In this document: positions 45,272 through 55,081 of the stretch, one piece after another
Numbering within the stretch: the stretch's first letter is position 1
Layout: each line of letters starts with the position of its first letter
Assembly (NCBI GenBank): GCA_963725505.1
Contig: CAVRYN010000009.1
Location: 62,001-126,000 of the forward strand
Origin: Udaeobacter sp963725505
Lineage (GTDB): Bacteria > Verrucomicrobiota > Verrucomicrobiia > Chthoniobacterales > UBA10450
Direction of reading: 5' to 3'
DNA: 64,000 nt
Notes under the pieces: generated by a model
Database searches by the model: none
The model's input: only the letters and a program-made list of their open reading frames with translations
Told to the model about the DNA's origin: nothing
Position numbers and translations under genes: made by a program

Positions 45272-45958
45272 TCAGACGGAGGCCGCAGCAGTTTGATGCC
45301 TGATGTCTTCTGCTGCTGCTGCGTAAACGGCGTCCTCGGCAATGTTGGTGGCATGATCGCCGACGCGTTCGAGGCAGCGGCCAACAAAAATCAGATTCAA
45401 ATAGCCCCGTAATTGATCCGGGTCCTGTGCCATTCGATCGACCAGTTTATGACTGGCCACGCGGTTCAGATCATCCAGTTTTTGATCACGAGGAACGACG
45501 GCGCGTGCAAGATCGACGTCCTCCCGTGCGAACGCATCTACGCTGTCTTTGAACATCGACATGGCATGATCATACATCGGCCGGACCAGCTCGACTTCGG
45601 CCAGTGGTGGGTGCTGATTTAGTTTCCGCGCCCGGCGAGCAATTGTAGTCGCCATATCGGCCATGCGCTCGAGGTTTGATGAAAGTTTCATTGCTGCTAC
45701 GACGCGGCGCAGATCGGATGCAACCGGCTGAAAGCGCAGTAAAATATCCACGCCGTCCTTATCGATCTGCTTCTCCAACTGGTCGATCTCTTCGTCGTCG
45801 ACGATTGCAGTTATGCAAATATTGTCGTCGCGATTGACCAAACCCTTCATTGCCCGCTCCAGACTACGCTCGGCCAGCCCAGCCATCATCAGCACGTTGT
45901 TACGGAGAGCGGCGAGCGATTCGTCGAATGTGCCTAAAATGTGTTTATGCGCGATCAT
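45272..45958 (-). CDS. phoU: Phosphate transport regulator PhoU
   Basis: 228 residues with two PhoU helical repeats, each with the E/D-rich metal sites (DEEIDQLEKQIDKDGVDILLR, ASDLRRVVAAMKLSSNLERMADMATTIARRA; later CLERVGDHATNIAEDAVY). Links Pst activity to PhoR. 12 nt after pstB. Confidence 0.96.
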   Translation of the reverse strand: MIAHKHILGTFDESLAALRNNVLMMAGLAERSLERAMKGLVNRDDNICITAIVDDEEIDQLEKQIDKDGVDILLRFQPVASDLRRVVAAMKLSSNLERMADMATTIARRARKLNQHPPLAEVELVRPMYDHAMSMFKDSVDAFAREDVDLARAVVPRDQKLDDLNRVASHKLVDRMAQDPDQLRGYLNLIFVGRCLERVGDHATNIAEDAVYAAAAEDIRHQTAAASV

Positions 45959-45970
45959 TTCATCAATTTC

Positions 45971-46819
45971 TTAGCCAAATCGGCCAGTAATATAGTCTTC
46001 CGTCTGTTTTTCGGTTGGGTTTGTGAAGATTTTCGTGGTTGGCCCGAACTCGATTAGCCGTCCAAGGTAAAAGAACGCAGTGTAATCGGAGACGCGACCC
46101 GCCTGTTGCATATTATGGGTCACAGTCACGATGGTGTACTGCGTTTTGAGTTCGTAGATCAATTCCTCAATCTTTGCCGTAGCGATGGGATCAAGCGCCG
46201 AACACGGCTCGTCCATCAAAATCACTTCCGGTTCAACTGCGAGCGCGCGCGCAATGCAGAGCCTCTGCTGCTGTCCCCCGGAAAGACTGGTTCCCGGTTT
46301 GTGCAAATCATCTTTGACCTCATCCCACAGGGCAGCCATACGAAGCGATTTTTCCAAGCGTTCATCGAGAAACCGTTGGTTGCGCACTCCGTTTAATCGC
46401 AAGCCAATGACGACATTTTCGCCGATCGTCATGGTCGGAAACGGATTCGATTTTTGAAAAACCATGCCGACGCGACGCCGAACGATCGCCGGATCGACAG
46501 TGCTGGAATAAAGATCCTCGCCGTTCAGCAAGACTGTCCCTTCAACCCGCGTTTTCGGTACCAGCTCGTGCATGCGATTCAGAGCCCGTAGAAATGTCGA
46601 TTTACCGCAGCCGCTCGGCCCAATGATTGCGGTTACGGCATTTGAGGCGACGTCCAGCGTAACATTATCGATCGCGCGCTTCTCGCCGTACCAAATTGAA
46701 AGATTTTTTACTTGAAACGTGCATGCCATCGGAGCCTCCGTGTCGGGCGGCGGCGCGGACCGTTGTTCGGCGCGCTCGATAACGCTTCGTTCAGTTGTTT
46801 CCATAACCAGATTCTCCAT
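45971..46819 (-). CDS. pstB: Phosphate ABC transporter ATP-binding protein PstB
   Basis: 282 residues (about 30 extra at the N-terminus; Met31 gives the standard start FQVKNLSIWYGEKRAI). Walker A GPSGCGKST at 67-75, Q-loop region VFQKSNPFPTMTI, signature LSGGQQQRLCIARAL, Walker B VILMDEPCSALD. Frame intact. Confidence 0.96.
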   Translation of the reverse strand: MENLVMETTERSVIERAEQRSAPPPDTEAPMACTFQVKNLSIWYGEKRAIDNVTLDVASNAVTAIIGPSGCGKSTFLRALNRMHELVPKTRVEGTVLLNGEDLYSSTVDPAIVRRRVGMVFQKSNPFPTMTIGENVVIGLRLNGVRNQRFLDERLEKSLRMAALWDEVKDDLHKPGTSLSGGQQQRLCIARALAVEPEVILMDEPCSALDPIATAKIEELIYELKTQYTIVTVTHNMQQAGRVSDYTAFFYLGRLIEFGPTTKIFTNPTEKQTEDYITGRFG

Positions 46820-46830
46820 CTGCGAAAGCC

Positions 46831-47691
46831 CTAGACGACCGACGCCGTACGGCCTCGAGTCAGAATTCTAACTATTACATTAACGCAAAAAACACCCGTG
46901 ACGAGGACGAGCGCGCCTGCCCAGGCCTGGCGATGCCAATCGTCGTAGGGAGAGATTGCATAGGTAAAAATCTGCAATGGGAGCGCAGCAATCGGCTGGC
47001 TAAGGCTGTGGTTCCAAAATCGATTGCCGAAAGCCGTGAAAAGGAGCGGAGCGGTTTCGCCGCCCACGCGAGCGAGAGCGAGCAGAATCCCAGTGATGAT
47101 GCCTTTCGACGCGGTTTTCATCACGATGTGCACGATCGTTTTCCACCTGCTGACACCCAAGGCAAGCGCGGCTTCGCGATAACCATTTGGCACGAGCAAA
47201 ACGACCTCTTCTGTCGTGCGCAGGATCAGCGGGATCATGATGAGACCGAGGGCGAGGCCACCAGCGTAGGCCGAGAAGCCTTTGAAACGCAGGACAACCA
47301 AACCGTAAACAACCACACCCCAGGTGATTGATGGAATTCCGTTAAGAACGTCGGCATAGAAACCGCAGGATAGAATTGATGCGAGCCGACCCGTACTCGG
47401 CCAGGTAAACTCCACCCAACACGCCGATCGGAATTCCAATCACGCCCGCCAGCGTTAGGAGCTCTAGCGTGCCGACGATCGCATTTGCCATGCCGCCGCC
47501 GACCGCTCCGACAGGCGCGGGCAATTTCGTGAAGAAATCCCAGTTCACCGAACCGGCGCCATTAACGAGGAGATGGAAAAACACCAGTCCTAATGGCGCG
47601 ATCACAAGAAGCGCGGACACAAAGGCGATTCCGGATGCCAACGCGCTTTTGATTTTGCGCCAGGAATGATTGTCCGCTCGTTCCAGTGCAT
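46831..47691 (-). CDS. pstA: Phosphate ABC transporter permease PstA, frameshifted
   Basis: Membrane permease. The N-part reads SGIAFVSALLVIAPLGLVFFHLLV, ANAIVGTLELLTLAGVIGIPIGVLGGVYLAEYG. The C-part, in another frame, reads YADVLNGIPSITWGVVVYGLVVL, ...VPNGYREAALALGVSRWKTIVHIV and GGETAPLLFTAFG. One extra base near 47357-47364 joins them. The true start is unclear because the ATG after the pstC stop reads a different frame for about 16 codons. Confidence 0.85.
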
Positions 47692-47693
47692 GG

Positions 47694-48678
47694 CTATTGC
47701 ACCGCTCGCGTTGCGGATGTCGTCGCGATAGTTCGCAGAAGCAGTTGCGCGATCAGGTTCACCAGAATCGTGACTCCGAAAAGCACCAAACCGATTTCGA
47801 ACAATGCCTGAAGATAAATGTCGGTCGTCGCTTCAGTGAACTCATTCGCAATCACGCTCGCCAGCGGTGTAGCCAGGCTTGAAAAGCGACGCGGCGATTT
47901 GCGGCGTGTTGCCGATCACCATCGTCACCGCCATCGTTTCCCCAAGAGCGCGCCCAAGCCAAGAATCACTGCGCCGAACAGCCCTTTCTTTGCGTAACTC
48001 AGCACCGCGATGCGCGTGACTTCCCAGCGCGTCGCGCCCAAAGCGTAGGCCGCTTCGCGTTGCAAGTCTGGCACACTGCGCAGAATCTCCCGCGAGACGG
48101 AAGTGATGATCGGCAGAATCATAATCGCAATAATGATTCCGCCGGCGAGCATGCTGATTCCGTAGATCGGCCCGGTGAAGAAGGGCGTCCACCCGAAGAA
48201 TCGTTTCAACATTGGAAACGGATAATCGCGCAGCCACGGGATCATGACGAAAATGCCCCACGAGCCCGAGGATGACGCTCGGAATGGCCGCCAGCATCTC
48301 GATCAAAGACGCAAGCGGCTGCCGAATCCACAGCGGAGCAAGTTCCGTGAGATATGCCGCCGTTGCGATGCTCAAGGGAACCGCAATCAGCAGCGCGATC
48401 AGCGAGGAAACCAGCGTTCCGTAAATAAACGGCAGTGCACCGAATTGCTCCGCGACCGGGTCCCATGTGGATGTGACGAGGAAATGAAAACCGAATTTCT
48501 TGATAGCGACCGAAGATCCAATCCAGAGTTGCCACCCGATCAGGATAATCAGCACAACCACCGCGAGCGCCATCGCGAGCGTAAACCATTCGAATGCCTT
48601 GTCGCCAAAGCGGGACGGAGACGCCATCCGTGCTTGGATGGAGCGCTCTTCCACCGCTATCGATGCGGCCACACCCAT
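47694..48678 (-). CDS. pstC: Phosphate ABC transporter permease PstC, three frameshifts
   Basis: N-part: FEWFTLAMALAVVVLIILIGWQLW, PFIYGTLVSSLIALLIAVPLSIATAAYL, SLIEMLAAIPSVILGL. Then the frame changes near 48240-48255 (MIPWLRDYPFPMLKRFFG, SVPDLQREAAYALGATRWEV), 47945 (ALGETMAVTMVIGN) and 47860-47875 (ASVIANEFTEA, LVLFGVTILVNLIAQ). The permease loop EAAYALGATRWE is kept, so a working gene is likely. Ends GCAATAG just before pstA. Confidence 0.85.
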
Positions 48679-48731
48679 AAAAACTTAATACTTTGATTAG
48701 CAGCGGCAGGCCACTGCGGTACACCCCTCGG

Positions 48732-49748
48732 TTACATCTTGATTTCGTCGATTCGTTTGAGAACGCGCTGCTGAAGGCTGTCGGGCAATGGCGCGTACTG
48801 CAGATCCGTCGCCATTTTCTCGCCGTCTTTCGCAGCCCATTTCAAAAATTCGACCAGTTTTTTGCCCTTTCGCCGGATCTTTCTGTTCTTCGTAAACAAG
48901 CAGCCACGTCGCGCCGCAGATTGGATAAGCATCCGCTCCCGGCGCGTTGGTGATCGAAAAACGAAAGTCATCCGGAATGTCCGCTGTCCCCAGCGCCGCG
49001 GTGATAGATTCGAGCGATGGCTTTACAAACTTCCCAGAAGCATTCTTCACCTCTGCGTAAGGCATTTTATTTTGGACTGCGTATATCAATTCCACATACC
49101 CGAGCGCACCGGGCGTCTGCTTAATCTGCCCGGCCACGCCTTCGTTGCCTTTGCCTCCGATTCCAGTCGGCCAATTCACGGACGTGTTCGTGCCCACTTT
49201 CGATTTCCATTCCGGGCTGATCTTGCTCAGATAATCGGTCCAAATGTAAGTCGTGCCACTTCCGTCGGATCTATGTACGACCACGATCTCTTGATCTGGC
49301 AGCTTTGCACCCGGATTCAACGATGCGATTTTTGGGTCATTCCATTTTTTGATTTGACCGAGAAAAATCCCGGCAATCGTATCCGCATCAAGCTTCAACG
49401 CCGGGCTTCCGGACAAATTGTAGGCGATCACATCCGCACCTGCCACTGTTGGAATGTGCAGAAGTTTCCCCGGGGCTTTGCTCAAATTGTCGTCGCTCAT
49501 CGGGCCGTCCGAAGCGCCGAAATCAACCGTCTGCGCGAGGATTTGTTTTTGGCCGCCGCCGGAACCGATCGATCGATAATTGAAGCGGACGGAAGGGTCG
49601 ACCTTTGCGTATTCATCGAACCACTTCGAGTAGATCGGATACGGAAACGTCGCGCCCGCGCCATTAATCATCATTTGCGCCGACGCGCTCGCGCTTAATC
49701 CCAGCGCAAAATGAGCCCGAGAATTTTCGGCAATTGAAGTTTCGTCAT
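48732..49748 (-). CDS. pstS: Periplasmic phosphate-binding protein PstS, two frameshifts
   Basis: Signal peptide from ATG 49748: TKLQLPKILGLIL then, after one missing G around 49705-49710, ALGLSASASAQ and the mature start MINGAGATFPYPIYSKWFDEY. Phosphate-binding GSGGGQKQILAQTVDFGASDGPM and SDGSGTTYIWTDYLS follow. A second shift near 48862-48870 restores LVEFLKWAAKDGEKMATDLQYAPLP. Pho box at 49791-49812. Periplasmic partner of PstCAB. Confidence 0.88.
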
Positions 49749-49790
49749 GCCAAGAAACTGCCGCATCCGATTTCATGCGGTCAAAACCTT

Positions 49791-49812
49791 TAGTGTTACG
49801 ATTGTGTGACAG
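49791..49812 (-). promoter_or_regulatory. Pho box before pstS
   Basis: On the minus strand, CTGTCAC-ACAA-TCGTAAC-ACTA: two 11-bp direct repeats, the known layout for PhoB binding. About 43 nt before the ATG at 49748. Confidence 0.65.
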
Positions 49813-49976
49813 CGACCAAATGAGGCCGCGTACCGCTTCCGCTACGCGGTCACGAGAGCGAAAAGATAAATCCTTGACGCGGTTATATTACCGGAAACAA
49901 GTCGGAGATTCCGCAACCGGTTTCTTGATATCATGCTCTGAGCCGTGGAACGCTGGCTGGGTAAATCCTGGAAACG

Positions 49977-50431
49977 CTAAGCTCGCGGCTCGAGGGGGCA
50001 ATGCTCATGGCAGAAGGTATGGATCCGCGCGGGAATCTGCTCTAACACCTCGCGCGTCATGGTCATCTTATGATGATGGGTTCCAGTAAACTGCGACGGA
50101 TCGGGAAATGACCAGTGCAGTCGATTTAGTTACGGCCGCGAACACGGGTAGCCCTTCGATTCGGATTCACTGCAAACGGTGACTACATAGGCGAAATAGC
50201 TAGACCGGATTTAAAAACGTCGAAAACCGATTCTGTTTCGTACGACATATGGTCGATCCCAATTTCCTAGAGTGTAATTTAAACCGGCGGCGGGTCGAGC
50301 GTCGTTCGACTCGAGTGTCAGCACTATGCGCTTCAAAAAATTCGCCACACACTATAGGTGGAGCAGGGCCGCAGGCATCTGGCTGCGCGCACTGTTTATG
50401 GAACGGAAATGAAAAGAACCTTTTTCTTCAC
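49977..50431 (-). pseudogene. arsC: Arsenate reductase (LMW phosphatase type), frameshifted
   Basis: GTG at 50431 begins KKKVLFISV, then NSARSQM in another frame (the CxxNSxRS phosphatase loop), EFFEAHSA, EIGID followed by SVFDVFKSG, YVVTVC (catalytic Cys), LNRLHWSFPDPSQFTGTH and TREVLEQIPARI. These are the successive blocks of thioredoxin-coupled ArsC, but in shifting frames with stop codons. Some shifts are at homopolymers, so it may be a real gene with read errors. Placed between phoR and pstS, fitting arsenate entry through Pst. Not previously visible as an ORF. Confidence 0.65.
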
Positions 50432-50494
50432 GGGCCGGATGTTAAATGAAACCGAATATGAATCAAAGCGACCCGTGGGAATGTCACCAGAACG

Positions 50495-51744
50495 TCACAT
50501 TGCACCCGGCAGAACCAAACGAATCGTTGTGCCTTTACCGAGCTCGCTTGGCCTCGACATCCCCGCCGTGCAACTGCGCGACGTGTTTCACAATGGCCAG
50601 GCCGAGGGCAGTTCCTCCAATATTCTCGGCGGTGCGGGCTTTATCGGCCCGATAGAAGCGCTCGAAAATTCGCGGCAAGTCTTCTTTGTCGATGCCGATG
50701 CCGCTATCATTTACGCTCAGGACGATTTGTTTGTCGCGCCGCCGACCGATCTAGCCCGATCTCGCCGTGCTCGGGCGAATATCACGGCGTTATCGAGCAA
50801 ATTGTAGAGCGCTTCCTCCAACCGCACCCGGTCAACCCAAACGGTTGGCATGTCGGGCGGAACATCGACAATGACACTGAGCTGCTTGGTTGCGAGCTTC
50901 TTTTCCCAATCGCGAATCACTTCCCCGAATAAGTTCGACAGATCGACGTTGCCCAATTGCAAATTCGGATTTGCCGATTCCAATTGCGCAAGCGTAAGCA
51001 GGTCTTGGGCGAGCAAATCGAGACGCTTCGAATGGCGCTCCATCACTCCGAGAATTCGAGAAGATTCCTCGCGCGACGTTTTCGGATTATCCAGCAAGGT
51101 CTCGATGTAGCCGCGCAAGATCGACAATGGCGTGCGCAATTCGTGCGAGACATTAGCGACAAATCCCGCCTGATCTGATCCATCTTCTTCAGCTCGGTGA
51201 TGTCGTGAAACAAAACGAGTGTCCGGTGATTTCGCCCGCGTCGTTCCTTGTCGCGACAGCGTGGAGTTCGATTTGCGAACCGTCCAGGGTCAACTCGCTG
51301 CGAACTGGGCCACCATCATCGAAAGCATCATTAATTACCCGGTCGAGCGTCGCGTCGCGCACAATCTCCAGCAGAGGTGTCCCTTCTGAAATTTCCGGGA
51401 GCGCGAAAAGTTTTCGAAACGTCTCGTTGACCAAAATCACGTACCGCTTGGAATCGACTACCAGCAATGCGTCATGTATCGCAGCGAAAATCGTCTGCAT
51501 TGCGGATTCGCGTTTTGTGATCTGCTTGTTGAGCTCGTTAAGTCCTGAAAAATCTTTTCCAGGCGTAACCCGATACGTTGAGCCTCGGCGCGCCGTGAAT
51601 CAGAAATGTCCGCGGCTGCTCGCCGCGCGCGATTTGCGTAACGGGCTCCTCCATTTGCCGCCACGGTGCAATCCATTTGCGCCACGCGATCAGGGCAGCT
51701 GATACTGTCACCGCGACAAACAGGCAGAGCACAAGCCAGATCAT
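50495..51744 (-). CDS. phoR: Phosphate sensor histidine kinase PhoR, several frameshifts
   Basis: N-terminus VLCLFVAVTVSAALIAW is one membrane helix; then a PAS-like domain (TIFAAIHDALLVVDSKRYVILVNETFRKLF), the dimerisation helix with HELRTPLSILRGYIETL, and the ATPase (YNLLDNAVIF...SPEHGEI, VLSVNDSGIGIDKEDLPRIFERFYRADKA, ...GLAIVKHVAQLHGGDV, then ELGKGTTIRLVLPG). These blocks occur in at least five reading-frame segments, broken mostly at homopolymers. All diagnostic boxes are present. Confidence 0.85.
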
Positions 51745-51749
51745 TCGCG

Positions 51750-52435
51750 TTAATTTTCCCGCACGCGATAACCGAAGCCGCGGACGGTTTCGATCGCGTC
51801 ACCGGCTTTGCCGAGTTTTTCGCGCAAGCGGCGTACGTGCGTGTCCACCGTGCGGGTGTCTATGACAGTCTCGTAGCCCCAAACCTCATTTAGCAACCGG
51901 TCGCGGTCCTGCACGCGGCCCCGCCGTTGCATCAATGTTTGCAACAATTTGAACTCCAGGCTGGTGAGATGCACGTGTTTGCCGTTAACGCGAACTCGTG
52001 CGCGCGCAGCATCTATCGAGATCGGGCCGGCCTTCAGGCTTTCGCCCGGCTTTTCGCCGCGCCGCAAAATTGCCCGAATTCGCAGCAGGATTTCGCGCGG
52101 GCTGAATGGCTTTGTCACGTAATCGTCGGCGCCAAATTCCAGACCGACGATGCGATCGATCTCTTCTGCTTTCGCCGTTAACATCAGAATCGGAATGTGA
52201 CTCGTCGCGGTGTCGTCTTCAAAATTTTGCAGACTTTGAGTCCCGACATTTTTGGCAACATTAGATCAAGAACGATGAAATCGGGCCTGTCCTCGCGCGC
52301 CTTCTGCAAACCGCCTGCGCCATCGACAGCAGTCGAAATCCTGAAGCCCGCCTTGCGAAAGTTCAGCGTAAGAAGATCTGCAACGTCGCTCTCATCCTCA
52401 ACGACCAGGATTTTCCTGCCAGCGCCAGTTTCCAT
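51750..52435 (-). CDS. phoB: Phosphate response regulator PhoB, one frameshift
   Basis: Receiver domain KILVVEDESDVADLLTLNF, FIVLDLMLPKMSGL (phospho-Asp), then a single-base loss near 52205, then ILMLTAKAEEIDRIVGLEFGADDYVTKPFSPRE. The C-terminal winged helix reads LTSLEFKLLQTLMQRRGRVQDRDRLLNEVWGYE and DTHVRRLREKLG. ATG at 52435. Five nt before phoR. Activator that binds the 11-bp repeats described here. Confidence 0.9.
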
Positions 52436-52530
52436 GGAATAGGGAGTCAACTCGCCTCCGCGCTAAATTGCAATACTTCTGCGCGGATTCACGCAATCGC
52501 TTCGGTATGTGATCGGAAAGTTTGCCGAAT

Positions 52531-52563
52531 CGTAACACTTTCGTCATGAAACCGTAACAATCG
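52531..52563. promoter_or_regulatory. Triple Pho-box array between phoB and porin 1
   Basis: CGTAACA-CTTT, CGTCATG-AAAC, CGTAACA-ATCG: three 11-bp units on the plus strand. Lies in the divergent region between phoB and porin 1, where PhoB could act on both. Confidence 0.6.
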
Positions 52564-52638
52564 GTTCCTAGCCTCCGCGGTTTATTGGAAGACCCCTCGA
52601 ACAGCCAAAAATCATCACAACAAAGGAGAAACCAACGA

Positions 52639-54286
52639 ATGCGCATTAACAAAATCACCCTACGGGTAGCCGGCGCCAGCCTGGCTGTAGTTCTTTCGCT
52701 GGCGGCACAGCCGCTAAGGGCTCAGGCATCATCCGACGACGCACGGCTCCAAAAGCTTGAACAGGCCGTTGCGGCGTTGCAAAAACAGAACGCGGATTTG
52801 AAAGCGGAGGTCAGCAGCTTGAAAAAACACCCTGCGCCCGCAACGGTCGTCGCTGGCGAAGGGAAAACAAAAACGGAAGTCGTTTATGACGGAAAGACTT
52901 ATGTTGAAAAAGTTGTCCCCGTGGAGAAGTCCAGCGCGGACAAGTGGAAAATATCCACTTCCACCACTGAGATGGAGCTCTACGGCGATCTCCGTCTCCG
53001 TTACCAATATAACGGAGGCGAGACCAAAAGCACGGGGCCGGTGGCGGCGCCCGGTGCGGGCATCGCAGGGACAAACGATTGGCAGGAGCGCGAGCGCGAG
53101 CGTTATCGTCTTCGCCTGGGCCTTCGCGGAACGCTTATGGATGATTGGTTCTTTGGCGTCCGTTTGGAGACGAGCAACAATGGCCGCTCAACAAACGTGA
53201 CGTTTGGCGACGACACAGCGAGTAGCACGGCCGGTGGCGGCGGACCATTCGGAAAAAACAGCGACGTCGTCTACGTCGGCCAGGCGTATGCGGGTTACAA
53301 GGGCTGGCCCGGTTTTACGCTCACCGCCGGAAGAAATGCCGAACCCGCTCCTGAGCACCCGCATGGTTTGGGACCCGGACATCAATCCAGAAGGCATGGC
53401 CGAGCAGTGGAAGCACACGTTTGTGTTTGGAGAAAGCGCGCCCCCGCCTTCTTACAGCAAGGATGGCAAAGCTGTAGTGCCCGCAAAGGCACCGGAGCCG
53501 TGGATGAAGCTCGATCTGTTCGCCAACTTCGCCCAGTTCGTTTATGACGATTCAAATCCGGAGAATCCGCTCGGCGCCAGATCGACGACCTCTGCAAATG
53601 GTGGACATCAGCTAGTCCCTAACACCGATGCGTTCCTGATGGCGTGGCAGGTAGGCGCGAAATTCGATTTTCCGCACATCGTTTACTTCCAGATCGCGCC
53701 GACGCTCTACAATTACACCGGCAACGGCGACACGTTTAACATCCACTATCAAGGCGGTGATCCACACCTAACGAACGCAAACTCGCTGGCGCAGAACCAG
53801 ACCGGTATCAACAGCCTTCTGGTTTTCGATCTACCAATGGAAATTGGATGGAAAGCCTGGGGACTGCCAATGCGCATCTACGGCGATTTCGCGACCAATT
53901 TTGAGGGGAACGAGCGCGCCGCGGCCGCGGGCCAACCGGGCCAGGGCAGTCAGCGCTACGCCTATACGGGCGGATTCAGCGTCGGCCAGTTAAAGAAGAA
54001 GAATGATTGGCAGGTAGACGTTTGGTATCAACACTCCGAGCAGTACGCGCTCGATCCGAACCTGATCGATGATGATTGGTTCAATGCCCAATTGAATATG
54101 CACGGCGTCGGTGTCACAGCGGCATACAACCTGAGTGCCGCTGTCAACTTCACCCTGAACTACGGCCACGGTTGGTGGTACAATCATAATCTCGGCACAG
54201 GTGGAAATCCAGGTAGTCTGGCCATCGCAATCAATCCAACGAATGAATACAATTTCTTCACCGCCGACTTGAACCTTAAATTCTGA
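52639..54286 (+). CDS. Putative outer-membrane porin 1, one frameshift
   Basis: Signal peptide (AGASLAVVLSLAAQPLRAQA), a trimerising coiled coil (RLQKLEQAVAALQKQNADLKAEV), then a beta barrel with alternating strands and a C-terminal Phe (NFFTADLNLKF). One extra A near 53332-53340 breaks the frame at GR-MPNPL. Close paralog of the intact porin 2. A Pho-box array lies just upstream, so a phosphate-starvation uptake porin is likely. Porin-like arrangement is sure, ion specificity is not. Confidence 0.85.
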
Positions 54287-54317
54287 GGATCAAACAGCTT
54301 GGTTAGGTTAATCAAAG

Positions 54318-54346
54318 CCCGCCGGGACAGCGCCCGGCGGGTTTTT
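54318..54346 (+). terminator. Rho-independent terminator after porin 1
   Basis: CCCGCCGGG-ACAGCG-CCCGGCGGG then TTTTT. Nine-bp GC stem. Confidence 0.88.
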
Positions 54347-54377
54347 CCTTACCGTGTGAACTGATAGGCTCCAGCGC

Positions 54378-54722
54378 ATGAAAGCAAAGGTGAAGCGCAA
54401 ACGAACCCGCCGCCGAAGATCGCGGGAATCAACACCGGTAACCATGCTTGAATCGGAACTTCATGCGCTACACCGCGATTTGCGCGTCGTCGCCAAGGCA
54501 TACATCGCCCGTCTCGAAAATGACCTGATTGTCTGCCTCGCCGCGCTCAGGTCATATGGACCGATCGAACAGGTGCCGCGGGAAATGCTGCACCAGATCC
54601 GTGATCTGACGATTATCGTTCGCAATCGCAAATTGAAACCGGAAAAAGGCCGTCGCAAAGACTTGCGCAAAATCGACTCGCTGATCGTCGACTTAGTCTC
54701 AACGATAGGACAAAAGAATTGA
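54378..54722 (+). CDS. Hypothetical helical protein, basic N-terminus
   Basis: 114 residues. KAKVKRKRTRRRRSRES N-terminus could bind nucleic acid or polyphosphate; then helices (ELHALHRDLRVVAKAYIARLENDLIV). No family recognised. Between the two porin genes. Confidence 0.5.
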   Translation: MKAKVKRKRTRRRRSRESTPVTMLESELHALHRDLRVVAKAYIARLENDLIVCLAALRSYGPIEQVPREMLHQIRDLTIIVRNRKLKPEKGRRKDLRKIDSLIVDLVSTIGQKN

Positions 54723-54969
54723 GTGCCGAGTGATTCACGGGCAAGCCGTAGTTTCTTGCGATCCTCCCAGCGAGTTCGTCACGAATGAAAATTATTGTCG
54801 AATGATTTAACGGGGAAACGTAGGGAACAGCAAGGACTCCCGTCCCAGCGCATTTCACCTACTTGTGTGCTGTCGATCAAAAGTTCGCGCGAGCAATTTT
54901 CAAAGAGCGTACGCGATTAAACGCCGCCCCGGGGCAACGAAGGCGTAACAATAGTCGCGGCGTACTCGT

Positions 54970-54991
54970 TCGCCATCGGTCCATAACAAAA
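54970..54991 (+). promoter_or_regulatory. Weak Pho-box-like repeat before porin 2
   Basis: TCGCCAT-CGGT-CCATAAC-AAAA, 11-bp spacing kept but sequence degenerate. No other feature seen in 54723-55081. Confidence 0.35.
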
Positions 54992-55081
54992 GGCTTCTAG
55001 TCTCGCGCATGTTCGGATAGGCAGTTCCAGGCGAGCGGTTCTATCTCTCGACTCCAACCATTAACCAGCAAGGAGAAACTC

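Noticed and set aside
50481..50502. Pho-box-like ATGTCAC-CAGA-ACGTCAC-ATTG on the plus strand
   Set aside because: It lies at the 3' end of phoR, in the wrong orientation for arsC or pstS, with no plus-strand gene to drive.
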